Below are positions 16,431 through 24,262 of a stretch of 32,944 bases of DNA, piece after piece. The DNA is from Streptomyces sp. RP5T. GTDB taxonomy: Bacteria > Actinomycetota > Actinomycetes > Streptomycetales > Streptomycetaceae. Numbering within the stretch: the first letter of the stretch is position 1; each line of letters begins with the position of its first letter. The stretch covers positions 1-32,944 of the forward strand of contig NZ_RSAJ01000027.1 in the NCBI RefSeq assembly GCF_003933965.1, read 5' to 3'. The notes beneath the pieces were generated by a model that was given only the letters and a program-made list of their open reading frames with translations, was not told the origin of the DNA and did not search any database. The position numbers were made by a program, and so were the translations under genes.

Positions 16431-17924
16431 GTGAGCGGACAACCCAACACCCGACTCTCGGACCTGTTCGGCCTGGCCGGCTGGTCCAAGGGTGAACTCG
16501 CGAGGCTGGTCAACCGGCAGGCGGCGGCCATGGGCCATCCCCAGCTCTCGACCGACACCTCCCGGGTGCGGCGGTGGATCGACATGGGAGAGATCCCGCG
16601 CGATCCGGTGCCGCGGGTGCTGGCGGCTCTGTTCACCGAGCGTCTCGGCCGTGTCGTGACCATCGAGGACCTCGGTCTGGTCAGGCACGGGCGTACGGGG
16701 AAACGGCAGGGCGACGGGAGCGCGGAACATCCCGACGGCATGCCGTGGGCGCCCGACCGAACCGCCGCGGTCCTCACCGAATTCACGGGAATGGACCTCA
16801 TGCTCAACCGACGCGGCTTGGTGGGCGCGGGTGCCGCGCTCACCGCGGGATCCGTACTCAGCACTGCCATGCACGACTGGCTGCACACCGATCCGGCCCT
16901 CACGGCCGATGCCCCCCAGTTCGACGACCCCCTGCACGCCGACCCCGCCGGGTTCGACCGTTACGAGGCCGCCCCCATCGGGTCGCAGGAGATCGAGGAA
17001 CTGGAGCGTTCGGTCGAGGTGTTCCGGGCCTGGGACGCGGCCCGCGGCGGCGGGCTGCAGCGCAAGGCCGTCGTGGGCCAGCTCAACGAGGTGGGCGGCA
17101 TGCTCGCCTACCGCCACCCCGACCATCTCCAGCGGCGCCTGTGGGGCGTCGCCGCCAACCTGGCCGTGCTCGCGGGCTGGATGTCCCACGACGTCGGCCT
17201 CGAACCCACCGCCCAGAAGTACTTCGTGATCGCCGCCCATGCCGCGCGCGAGGGCGGTGACCGGCCCCGCGCCGGCGAGGCGCTCTCCCGGGCGGCCCGC
17301 CAGATGGTGCACCTGGGTCGGCCCGACGACGCGCTCGACCTGATGAAGCTCGCCCAGTCCGGCTCCGGCGAGCAGGTGCTGCCCCGCACCCGGGCGATGC
17401 TCTACACCATCGAGGCCTGGGCCCAGGCGTCCATGGGCAAGGGCCAGGCCATGCGCCGCACCCTCGGACAGGCGGAGGACCTCTTCGTCTCCGACAAGAG
17501 CGACGTACCGCCGCCGAGCTGGATGCAGACCTTCAAGGAGGAGGACCTGTACGGCATGCAGGCCCTGGCCTACCGCACGCTGGCGGAGCACGACCCGAGT
17601 GCGGCCGCGCACGCCCAGCACTACGCGGAGAAGGCCCTGGCCCTGCGGGTCGACGGACGGCAGCGGTCGAAGATCTTCGACTTCCTGTCGATGGCCTCGG
17701 CCTGCTTCATCGCGGACGACCCCGAACAGGCGGACCGTTACGCGCGGTTGGCGCTGGTGTCGATGGGGTCCAACTCCTCCCACCGCACCTGGGACCGGCT
17801 GCGTCAGATGTACCGGCTCACCGCCGAGTACTCCAGCTACCCGAAGATCAGCGAACTGCGCGAGGAGATCAGGCAGGCGCTGCCGAAGCAGAAGGGAAGG
17901 GGTGGCAACAGCGCACGGGCGTGA
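16431..17924 (+). CDS. NsdA/NsdB-family developmental regulator with TPR-like repeats
   Basis: The 497-residue protein begins at GTG 16431 after a GGGGG site. Residues about 8-85 form a helix-turn-helix-like domain (LSDLFGLAGWSKGELARLVN, DTSRVRRWIDMGEIPRDPVP). Near 120-145 a hydrophobic stretch follows (LVGAGAALTAGSVLSTAM). The rest is helical and TPR-like (GWMSHDVGLEPTAQKYFVIA, HAQHYAEKALALRVDGRQRS, DDPEQADRYARLALVSMG). This architecture is that of the Nsd proteins, known in Streptomyces coelicolor as negative regulators of sporulation and antibiotic production. I cannot tell NsdA from NsdB or a paralogue, so no symbol is given. Its stop is 5 bases from the convergent phosphatase stop, with no terminator between. 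Confidence 0.82.
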   Translation: MSGQPNTRLSDLFGLAGWSKGELARLVNRQAAAMGHPQLSTDTSRVRRWIDMGEIPRDPVPRVLAALFTERLGRVVTIEDLGLVRHGRTGKRQGDGSAEHPDGMPWAPDRTAAVLTEFTGMDLMLNRRGLVGAGAALTAGSVLSTAMHDWLHTDPALTADAPQFDDPLHADPAGFDRYEAAPIGSQEIEELERSVEVFRAWDAARGGGLQRKAVVGQLNEVGGMLAYRHPDHLQRRLWGVAANLAVLAGWMSHDVGLEPTAQKYFVIAAHAAREGGDRPRAGEALSRAARQMVHLGRPDDALDLMKLAQSGSGEQVLPRTRAMLYTIEAWAQASMGKGQAMRRTLGQAEDLFVSDKSDVPPPSWMQTFKEEDLYGMQALAYRTLAEHDPSAAAHAQHYAEKALALRVDGRQRSKIFDFLSMASACFIADDPEQADRYARLALVSMGSNSSHRTWDRLRQMYRLTAEYSSYPKISELREEIRQALPKQKGRGGNSARA

Positions 17925-17929
17925 GCTTG

Positions 17930-19360
17930 TTATGAAGTCACCTTGGCGATGAGCACGCAGGCGTCGTCCTCGCGCGCTCTCTCGCCGAACTCCTCCATGA
18001 CCACCCGCACACCGTCCTGCGCGGTGCGCACGCCGCCGAACCGGGGGGCGAGGTCGAGGAGACGGTTCACGGCAGCCGCGCTGTCCCGCCCGGGCACCAG
18101 TCCGTCCGTGTGCAGCAGGAGCAGGTCACCCGGTTCGAGGGTCTCCTCGGCCTGCGCGTAGACGGCTCCGGAGGTCGCGCCGAGGAGCACCCCGTCGGGG
18201 GAGTCGAGCCTGCGCCCCGTCCCGTCGCGGAACAGCAGCGGGGCGGGGTGCCCGGCCTGCGCCCAGACCAGGGTGCGGGTGCCGGGACGGTAGCGGCAGC
18301 AGACCGCGCTGCCGAGGGCCGGGTGCGCGGTGGCATCCAGCAACTGGTTGAGCAGGGCCATCAGAGGGCCGGGCTGGGTGCCGGCCATCGCCATGCCGCG
18401 CACGGCGCCGAGCAGGGTCGCCATGCCGGAGGCCACGGCGACTCCGTGGCCGGTCAGGTCGCCGACGCTCAACAGCGTCTCGCCGTCGGCCAGTTCGAGC
18501 GCGTCGTACCAGTCGCCGCCGATCAGAGCGCTCGTCGACGACCGTAGGCAGTGGGCGGCGAGGTCCAGGGTCTCGGTGCCCCGGTGCGGGAGCCGCAGGG
18601 AGCCGCGCCACGGCGGCAGCACGGCCTCCTGCAGCTCGACCGCGAGCCGGTGCTCGCTCTGCGCGCGTTGCCGTTGGCGTTGTAACGAGTCACGGGTCTC
18701 GCTCACCGCCCGTTCGCTGCGCCGCAGTTCGCTGACGTCCCGCAGCACGGCCCACATGGAGGCGGTGCTGCCGTCGGCGGCGAGCACGGGTTCGCCCATC
18801 ATGTGGACGGTGCGCACCTCGCCGTCCGGACGCACCACACGGAACTCGCCGTCTATGCGCTGGGCGTCGACCAGGCAGTCCGTGACCATGGCCGTCAGCT
18901 TCGGCCGGTCCTCGTCGAGCACCAGGGAAGGGAGCTCGTCGAGGGTGAGCGGCGGGACGCCGGGGTCGCGGCCCAGGATCTCGTAGAGTTCCCCGGACCA
19001 ACTGGCCTCGTCCGTCAGCAGGTTCCACTCCGCGCTGCCGACCCGGCTGAGCAGCGAGCCGCGCCGGGGAGCGGGCGGCGCGGTTCGCGCGGCGGACTCC
19101 GCCCCGGCCGGCGACGGCACGGGCGGCGGGCCGTCCCGTAGTTGCGCCAAGTGCGCGTCCAGGTCGCTGAGTTGGTGAAGGGCGAGGTCGTACAGCGCGC
19201 GCTGCCAGCGCTCCTGGGGGTCCGAGTCGTCGGCCGGCACGTCCCGTCGTACGGCGTCCACGTCACCCTTGAGCCGTCGCGCCTGCGATATGAGCGCGTC
19301 GACCGAGCCGCGTCCTGGCGGCTGGGCGGCGGGGTGGCCCGCGGAGAGGTGGGACGACAT
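17930..19360 (-). CDS. PAS-PP2C (SpoIIE-type) serine phosphatase, TTA-containing
   Basis: The 476-residue protein has an N-terminal helical part, a PAS domain at about 105-215 (SAEWNLLTDEASWSGELYEI, GEFRVVRPDGEVRTVHMMGE), a short coiled coil (SERAVSETRDSLQRQRQRAQ) and a PP2C_SIG phosphatase domain to the C-terminus. Metal-binding Asp residues are seen in IGGDWYDALE, VGDLTGHG, LLLHTDGL and EDDACVLI. Such enzymes dephosphorylate anti-anti-sigma factors in the partner-switching control of sigma factors. Start ATG 19360 was chosen over one 41 codons upstream because GGAG lies 8 bases before it and the extra residues look non-coding. Codon 226 is TTA (18685-18683). No anti-sigma gene is in the window, so its partner is unknown. 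Confidence 0.9.
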   Translation of the reverse strand: MSSHLSAGHPAAQPPGRGSVDALISQARRLKGDVDAVRRDVPADDSDPQERWQRALYDLALHQLSDLDAHLAQLRDGPPPVPSPAGAESAARTAPPAPRRGSLLSRVGSAEWNLLTDEASWSGELYEILGRDPGVPPLTLDELPSLVLDEDRPKLTAMVTDCLVDAQRIDGEFRVVRPDGEVRTVHMMGEPVLAADGSTASMWAVLRDVSELRRSERAVSETRDSLQRQRQRAQSEHRLAVELQEAVLPPWRGSLRLPHRGTETLDLAAHCLRSSTSALIGGDWYDALELADGETLLSVGDLTGHGVAVASGMATLLGAVRGMAMAGTQPGPLMALLNQLLDATAHPALGSAVCCRYRPGTRTLVWAQAGHPAPLLFRDGTGRRLDSPDGVLLGATSGAVYAQAEETLEPGDLLLLHTDGLVPGRDSAAAVNRLLDLAPRFGGVRTAQDGVRVVMEEFGERAREDDACVLIAKVTS

Positions 19361-19477
19361 GACGCACTCCGATGCGGGGACGGTTCGACCAAGGCGGGAC
19401 GGAGGGACCGTTACGACTGTTGCACAGGCCGCGACGCGCTGTAAGGGATTTGGCGGCACACGATACGGTGGTGCTTC

Positions 19478-19489
19478 TGGCATATGCCA
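19478..19489. promoter_or_regulatory. Perfect 12-base palindrome
   Basis: TGGCATATGCCA is fully self-complementary and lies in the phosphatase/SsgA-like promoter region. A related word TTGGCATACCA occurs at about 19635-19645. A dimeric regulator site is plausible; I cannot name the binder. Confidence 0.45.
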
Positions 19490-19667
19490 CAGTCTTCGCG
19501 GAGTGACCGGACAGGGTGTGTCGTCTACGCCGTCCGATACCCCAAGTCGTAGGCAGAGTACGTGACTTGGTGGATTTTCGCGTGGTCGGCCCGATGTTCA
19601 TTTATGTGTTCGACGGCCCTCTGTTCTAAGGAGTTTGGCATACCAGGGCCGAGCCCAACAGTCCGCG

Positions 19668-19683
19668 TGTGATGCAGGTCACA
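19668..19683. promoter_or_regulatory. Crp-type binding site upstream of the SsgA-like gene
   Basis: TGTGATGCAGGTCACA matches the TGTGA-N6-TCACA consensus without mismatch, and also the GTG-N6-GNCAC form reported for Streptomyces Crp. It is centred about 63 bases before the SsgA-like start. Confidence 0.7.
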
Positions 19684-19738
19684 TGAATTCACCCGGGCTC
19701 AGGCGTAATGCAAACGGGGTCCCCGGACTCCTAAGAAC

Positions 19739-20152
19739 ATGGACACGACCTTCGAGCAGCCCGTCCGCGCCCGGCTGATCACGGCGGAGAACGAGCACCT
19801 GCCCGTCCCCGCCACTCTGCGCTACGGCTCCGCCGACCCGCTGGCGGTGTGCGTCGACTTCCCGCCCGAGGTCTGCCTGGACGGCCAGGGGGCGACCTGG
19901 ACCTTCGCCCGGGCCCTGCTGGCCGAGGGATTGAGCGGGCCGGCCGGCGGCGGCGACGTGCACATCTGGCCGTGCGGGCGGGACACCACGGTCGTGGAGT
20001 TCCACTCGCCGTACGGCCTCGCCCTCCTCCAGTTCCCGACGGACGTGCTGCGCGGCTTCCTGCTGGGGACCTACACGGTGGTCGGCGCCGGACAGGAGGA
20101 TGTCGAGGAGGCCGTCGAGCGAGGGCTCAGCGCCCTCTTCGGGAGCGTCTGA
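19739..20152 (+). CDS. SsgA-like protein (SALP), sporulation and cell division
   Basis: The 137-residue protein is a typical SALP. It shows LPVPATLRYGSADPLAVCVD near residues 21-40, WTFARALLAEGL near 52-63, GDVHIWPC near 71-78 and FHSPYGLALLQFPTDVLRGF, then LLGTYTVVGAGQEDV. SsgA-like proteins steer septum site selection and cell-wall remodelling during sporulation and occur only in sporulating actinomycetes. It is not SsgB by sequence; I cannot assign another member, so no symbol is given. ATG 19739 has only a weak ribosome binding site (no GGAGG), so a low translation rate or leader control is possible. A Crp-type site lies upstream. It is convergent with the baeRF3 gene, 23 bases apart. Confidence 0.92.
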   Translation: MDTTFEQPVRARLITAENEHLPVPATLRYGSADPLAVCVDFPPEVCLDGQGATWTFARALLAEGLSGPAGGGDVHIWPCGRDTTVVEFHSPYGLALLQFPTDVLRGFLLGTYTVVGAGQEDVEEAVERGLSALFGSV

Positions 20153-20175
20153 GCCTTGTACGGTCTCCCGCCCGC

Positions 20176-21273
20176 TCAGTACCGCAGCACGCCCGCGATC
20201 CCGTCGACCCCGCCCAACGTGCCGTCCGGCACGAAGCGGACGTCGGCGCCGGTCTCCAGGCACTGCTCGACGATCTCGTCCACGATGTCCTCGCGGGCGT
20301 CGAGGTCGCCGCTCTCGGCCGGGACCAGGTGGTCGCCGTTGTCGTCGCGGACCGTGACCCGGTAGTTCTCCTCGACGGCCAGCAGCCCTACCCGGCCCTC
20401 CCGGGCGTTCTGCCAGATCTCGTCGACGCCCGCCGCGAACGCCCGCCGCCCGCGCGCCGATTCGAGCTCCCGGGTCACCGCGTCGGTGCTCCTGCGGGCC
20501 TCCGCGGCGACCAGCGGACCCACCGCCTGCCACACCGCGTCCGGGGTGCCGTGCGCGAGGCCGCCGTGCGGGACGTGCACCGCGTCCTTCGTGACGGTGC
20601 CGACGTCGGCCAGCGCGGACAGCGCCGCGGTCTCGCCGGTGATGTATAGCGGGCGCGGGTCCTCGCGCAGGAGTCCTGCCACCGCGGTGTCGGTGTCCCG
20701 CAGGAAGTGCCGGGTGTCCTCGTCCCGGAAGGTGCTCGGCATGTCGCCGATCCGCTCCAGGCGCTCGGCGTCGAAGTTCTCCCGCGTCCTGTTCAGCGGG
20801 AAGCCGTCGCCGTGGTGCTCGGTGACCCGGTCGACGCCGCCGTTCCACAGGGTGGCGCGGTCGGCGGACACCGACAGCACCCAGAACGGCCGCTCGGAGG
20901 CCTGTGCGGAGACGAGGTTGCGGGTCAGGAAGGTGTCCGCGAGCACCACGCGCTCGGGGACCGCGCGGGCCAGGGACCACACCTGGTGCTCGCCCGGCGC
21001 GGCGAAGATCACCAGACCGTCCTCGGCGTGCGTCAGATCGACCTCGGTGAGGGCCTGGTCGAGCTGGCGGGAGACGTCGATGCGCCGCTCCCGGGGGACC
21101 GCAGGGTCGGCCTCCAGCTGCTTCTTGGCCTCGGCCACCACATTGCGCAGCCGGACCGGATCCTGGGTGTTCTCGGGTTCGCGGCGGTGGGTCGGCGTCA
21201 GCACGGACACCGCCGGATAGGCGCGCGGGCGGCGCAGTTCGGAGAGGGTCGCAGGGCTCAGTGCGTGCTCCAT
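20176..21273 (-). CDS. baeRF3-domain protein (archaeo-eukaryotic release-factor-like)
   Basis: The 365-residue protein has the long layout of bacterial baeRF3 proteins. SVLTPTHRREPENTQDPVRL near residues 23-42 starts the N-terminal part, followed by LVIFAAPGEHQVWSLARAVP and a DTFLTRNLVSAQASERPFWV to SADRATLWNG core. PLYITGETAALSALAD and a C-terminal release-factor-like sandwich (GRVGLLAVEENYRV, VEQCLETGADVRFVPDGTLG) follow. The family is predicted to act on ribosome- or tRNA-bound peptides, but the activity is unproven. ATG 21273 has a TATGGT -10 box 6 bases upstream, so it is probably leaderless. A GATCGGCCGATC palindrome overlaps the promoter. It is transcribed alone, opposite to the SsgA-like gene. 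Confidence 0.85.
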   Translation of the reverse strand: MEHALSPATLSELRRPRAYPAVSVLTPTHRREPENTQDPVRLRNVVAEAKKQLEADPAVPRERRIDVSRQLDQALTEVDLTHAEDGLVIFAAPGEHQVWSLARAVPERVVLADTFLTRNLVSAQASERPFWVLSVSADRATLWNGGVDRVTEHHGDGFPLNRTRENFDAERLERIGDMPSTFRDEDTRHFLRDTDTAVAGLLREDPRPLYITGETAALSALADVGTVTKDAVHVPHGGLAHGTPDAVWQAVGPLVAAEARRSTDAVTRELESARGRRAFAAGVDEIWQNAREGRVGLLAVEENYRVTVRDDNGDHLVPAESGDLDAREDIVDEIVEQCLETGADVRFVPDGTLGGVDGIAGVLRY

Positions 21274-21279
21274 AACAGC

Positions 21280-21302
21280 ACCATAGGACCGATCGGCCGA
21301 TC
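21280..21302 (-). promoter_or_regulatory. Leaderless promoter and palindrome for the baeRF3 gene
   Basis: On the minus strand TATGGT (21285-21280) ends 6 bases before ATG 21273. GATCGGCCGATC (21291-21302) is a perfect 12-base palindrome within the spacer region, and GATCGGCCG recurs at 21321, 30 bases away. This fits an operator that would block the promoter. Confidence 0.5.
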
Positions 21303-21371
21303 AGGCATTTGGGGCAACTTGATCGGCCGCGCAGGTCATTCGGCCGTGCCGGCTCGCGTACGCGGAGCCCT

Positions 21372-21800
21372 CTAGGCGGCCCAGTGCTCGGGACGTGCCA
21401 CGTATATCCAGTCGAAGCCGTCGTATCCCTCGGTGTCGAGGTGCGGGGCCCGGCTGAGGCCCGCACGTTCCGCCACACGCTGTGAAGCCCTGTTCGCCGG
21501 GCGCACGCGGGCGATGAGCGGGAGGTCCGGCACGTGCGCCGCCCCGGGGGAGGGGGCGAAACGGTGGAAGAGGTTCAGCACCGGTTCTCCGTGGAGCCCC
21601 ATCGGCTCGATCCCGCGGAAGCCGGGCTGCCGGGCACGGCCGTGGCGTCCGACGACCCAATAGCCGTAACCGTGTTGTGCCCGCCGCCTGTCCCTACGCC
21701 GGTGGAGGGCGACTCCGTCGGAGGGGTTGTGCGCACACGCGTCGGTGTGTACCAGGCGACGCAGTCTCAGTCGGTCGGTACCGGCCCGCGCGGAACTCAC
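21372..21800 (-). pseudogene. Degenerate GNAT acetyltransferase remnant
   Basis: Reading from GTG 21800, the frame gives TDRLRLRRLVHTDACAHNPS, then HGYGYWVVGRHG, FRGIEPMGLHGEPVLNLFHR, PLIARVRPANRASQRVAERA and a tail DTEGYDGFDWIYVARPEHWA. This is the sequence order of RimJ/RimL-type acetyltransferases. But the frame is only 142 residues against a usual 170-180. The acetyl-CoA binding segment (a WGRGYATEA-like motif between FHRFAP and PLIARV) is missing, and part of the first helix region is shortened. Start overlaps the hydrolase stop (GTGA), which suggests past translational coupling. It may be a non-functional remnant or a shortened protein; I favour the first. Confidence 0.6.
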
Positions 21801-23383
21801 TCCTCGCGTTCGGGGCCGCAGGAGCTGCCGTTGGGGGGCAGGCTGCCGTACAGGAGGAAGTCGTCGACCTTGCGGTGCACGCACTTGGAGGAGCCGTAAC
21901 CGGTGTGGCCCTCGCCCTTGTTGTCGAGGACCACGGCCGCATCGCCGAGGCGCTCGGCGGTCTCCTCGGTCCAGCGGTACGGCGTCGCCGGGTCACCGCG
22001 GGTGCCGACGAGCAGGATCTTCGGAGTACGCACGTCGCGCACCTTCTCGCGGATGTAGTCGGTGCCCCTGGGACGGCCGTAGCACATGAGGTACTCGGTG
22101 AGCCGGTAGCGGCCGAACACCGGCGACGCCTGCTCGTACGCGGCGCGCAGCCGGGTCAGGTCCCGGGCGATCCGGTCGGCGCCGGGGCGGTCGGGATCGT
22201 CCGCGCAGTTGACCGCCATCAGCGCCGCCGGAAGATTGTCGATCGGCACGTCCTCCACATCGGAGAGCGGGGTGTCCGTCGGGTCGTCGGTGGGCGGCCG
22301 CGCGCGGGTGAGGAACCCGGAGCCGCCGCCCGCGAAGGTGAGGACCCCCGTGGTGTCGCCGTCCTCGACGAGTTCGGCGAGCGCACGCTCCAGGGAGGGC
22401 CACAGATCCTCGCTGTACAGGGCCTGACTGAGGGCGCCCACGAGGTCCTGCCCGGTGAAGGCGGGGCCGAAATCCGTCGGCACCGGGTCCTCGTCCAGCG
22501 ACGCCACGAGCCGCAGGACCTGCTCCCGGGCGCCCCGCGCGTCGGTCCCGAGGGGGCAGGCGATGTCCTTGACACACCAGTCGACGAAGTCCTCCAGCGC
22601 CGTCTGCTGCCCGGCCGCGCCCGCCACGCCCTGCTCGGACAACGGCTCGGTGAGGGTGTCCACCCCGTCCAGCACCAGCCGGCCCACCTTCTTCGGGAAC
22701 CGGGCCGCGTACACCGCCCCGAGCCGGCTTCCGTAGGAGAAGCCGAGGTAGTTGAGCTTCTTGTCGCCGAGGGCCTGGCGGATGACGTCCAGGTCGCGGG
22801 CCACGTTCACGGTGCCGATGTGCCGCAGCACGGGGCCGGAGTGCCGCGCGCACTGGGCGGCCGCGTCCCGCAGCCTGCTCAGCACTGTCCGCGGGTTCTG
22901 GGCGACGGCCGTCTCGTCGTCGGTGGCCGCCAGGGCCTCGTCGGTGCCGGCGCCGCAGCTGACCGGAGAGGACCGGCCCACGCCCCGCGGGTCGAACGAC
23001 ACCACGTCGTACTCGTCCGTGAGGCCCATGAAGTCGTCCCCGCCCGCGGCGAGCGCGGGTACGCCCGCGCCGCCCGGACCACCGAAGTTGATCAGCACCG
23101 AGCCGCGCTTGTGCCGGGCCGTGGACCGGTAGCGGGCGAGCGCCAGGTCGAGGGTGCCCGCGTGGGGCTTCGCGTAGTCGAGGGGGACGGTGACCTTTCC
23201 GCACTGGAGATCCTTCGGCGTCTCCATGCCCACGCACTTCGACCACCGGATCTTCTGGCCGTAGAAGCGCGACAGGTCCGGTCCGGAGCCGTCCGCGGCC
23301 GCGGCCGGCAGTCCGGCGCCGAGCAGGGCCAGCCCGAGGGCTCCGGACACAGCGCATCGTCGCCTCGTCACCTTGGCGAGCAT
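21797..23383 (-). CDS. Secreted alpha/beta-hydrolase peptidase (tripeptidyl-aminopeptidase-like)
   Basis: The 528-residue protein starts at ATG 23383, with GGAGG 5 bases upstream. A signal peptide covers about residues 1-29 (VTRRRCAVSGALGLALLGAG then AAAAD). The mature part has VLINFGGPGGAGV (oxyanion region), DPRGVGRSSPVSCGAG, the nucleophile elbow GFSYGSRLGAVYAARFP, a lid, and a TAP-like C-terminal domain with GTRGDPATPYRW (Asp) and GHTGYGSSKCVH (His). Such enzymes remove short peptides from the N-terminus of secreted proteins and aid nutrient release. A hairpin (23492-23510) overlaps the upstream methyltransferase stop, so transcription is probably separate. A TATCGT box near 23420-23425 (minus strand) may serve it. 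Confidence 0.9.
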   Translation of the reverse strand: MLAKVTRRRCAVSGALGLALLGAGLPAAAADGSGPDLSRFYGQKIRWSKCVGMETPKDLQCGKVTVPLDYAKPHAGTLDLALARYRSTARHKRGSVLINFGGPGGAGVPALAAGGDDFMGLTDEYDVVSFDPRGVGRSSPVSCGAGTDEALAATDDETAVAQNPRTVLSRLRDAAAQCARHSGPVLRHIGTVNVARDLDVIRQALGDKKLNYLGFSYGSRLGAVYAARFPKKVGRLVLDGVDTLTEPLSEQGVAGAAGQQTALEDFVDWCVKDIACPLGTDARGAREQVLRLVASLDEDPVPTDFGPAFTGQDLVGALSQALYSEDLWPSLERALAELVEDGDTTGVLTFAGGGSGFLTRARPPTDDPTDTPLSDVEDVPIDNLPAALMAVNCADDPDRPGADRIARDLTRLRAAYEQASPVFGRYRLTEYLMCYGRPRGTDYIREKVRDVRTPKILLVGTRGDPATPYRWTEETAERLGDAAVVLDNKGEGHTGYGSSKCVHRKVDDFLLYGSLPPNGSSCGPEREE

Positions 23384-23491
23384 CCATGCCTCCAAGGACG
23401 CCCATCGGCGCCCTCGATCACGATAAGCGCCCCTGCCACGGCCCGCCTCCGCACGAGCGGGACCACGGCACGTGCCCTGCCCCGCACCGGT

Positions 23492-23510
23492 GGTGAGGGG
23501 TTTGCTCACC
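23492..23510. terminator. Small hairpin at the methyltransferase 3' end
   Basis: GGTGAG (23492-23497) pairs with CTCACC (23505-23510) over a 7-base loop and overlaps the stop. GGCACGTGCC at 23467 is a further 10-base palindrome. This is a weak terminator candidate. Confidence 0.35.
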
Positions 23511-24243
23511 TCTGCCCGTCCGCCGTCACCGCCGTGAGGAGCACCATCCCGGAGTCCCCGTAGTCCGGCAGGGTCGGGTCGGTGTCGACGCGGGTGACGG
23601 ACAGCTCGCGGGTCAGGGGTGCGAACACCTCCGTGACGCTCTCGGGGGTCACCGGACAGCCCGGCCAGCGCGAGCTCGGCCCGACGCGGTAGGTCGGCAT
23701 GTTCTCCATGAACGCGGCCACCAGATACCCGCCCGGCACCACACAGCGGACGAACGCCCGGCAGAAGCCGGCGAACTCGGCGAAGTCCTCCGTGGCCCCC
23801 TCGGCGACGAAGTGCATGGAGGCCAGCCCGTAGCCGCCCGGCTCCAGGTCCCGGACGTCCGCGTGGACGACGTGCACCTGCGCCAGCGACGCCGCGAGGG
23901 TCCTCGGCAGGTCGGGGTTGAGGTGCCGGCACAGCGCGTGGAACGGCAGCCAGCTCGCGTCCGGCCCGCACACGATCTGCCGGTGCAGATAGGCCACGTT
24001 GCCCGCGCCGGCGTCGACGGCGTCCACGTGCCGGCTCGCCGCGGACGCCAGGATCAGCGGATACAGGTTGGGCCCGGCACCGAACTCCACCGAGCGGGCC
24101 ACCCCGCCGGGAGCCAGACGCCGGTAGAACGCGGAGTGGTGGGCGATCACTTCGGCGTCCGAGGGGTGCAACTCCCGGTAGTTCTCGGCGAGATAGTCGG
24201 CGACCGGCCAACGGTCCCAGTCCACGTCGTCGTTGTGCGTCAT
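23506..24243 (-). CDS. SAM-dependent methyltransferase, NNMT-like
   Basis: The 245-residue protein begins MTHNDDVDWDRWPVADYLAE. It has the SAM-binding motif SVEFGAGPNLYPLILASAAS at about 52-71, an acidic strand VDAVDAGAGNVAYLHRQI, HVVHADVRDLEPGGYGLASM near 125-145 and a VVPGGYLVAAFMENMPTYRV strand-loop. This resembles the nicotinamide/phenylethanolamine N-methyltransferase (NNMT/PNMT) fold, which methylates small amines. GGAGG at 24262-24258 serves ATG 24243 (spacing 14) or GTG 24249 (spacing 8); I chose the ATG by the likely homologue start. It lies 19 bases after the c-di-GMP/PLP fusion gene and is probably in one operon with it, suggesting that it methylates an aminoketone-type product. 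The function is inferred. Confidence 0.85.
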   Translation of the reverse strand: MTHNDDVDWDRWPVADYLAENYRELHPSDAEVIAHHSAFYRRLAPGGVARSVEFGAGPNLYPLILASAASRHVDAVDAGAGNVAYLHRQIVCGPDASWLPFHALCRHLNPDLPRTLAASLAQVHVVHADVRDLEPGGYGLASMHFVAEGATEDFAEFAGFCRAFVRCVVPGGYLVAAFMENMPTYRVGPSSRWPGCPVTPESVTEVFAPLTRELSVTRVDTDPTLPDYGDSGMVLLTAVTADGQR

Positions 24244-24262
24244 CACCACCGTCACCACCTCC

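Larger units (their letters stand above)
19361..19738. other. Divergent regulatory region between phosphatase and SsgA-like genes
   Basis: This 378-base gap is A/T-richer than its surroundings and holds no open frame of note. It contains a perfect palindrome TGGCATATGCCA at 19478, a Crp-type site at 19668 and three TGTTC words near 19593-19625. A TATCGT box (minus strand, near 19463) might serve the phosphatase gene. No sigma-specific promoter could be assigned for the plus strand. Confidence 0.65.

Noticed and set aside
21677..23563. A 628-codon plus frame opposite the hydrolase gene
   Set aside because: Shadow frame; the minus frame has signal peptide, catalytic triad and ribosome binding site.
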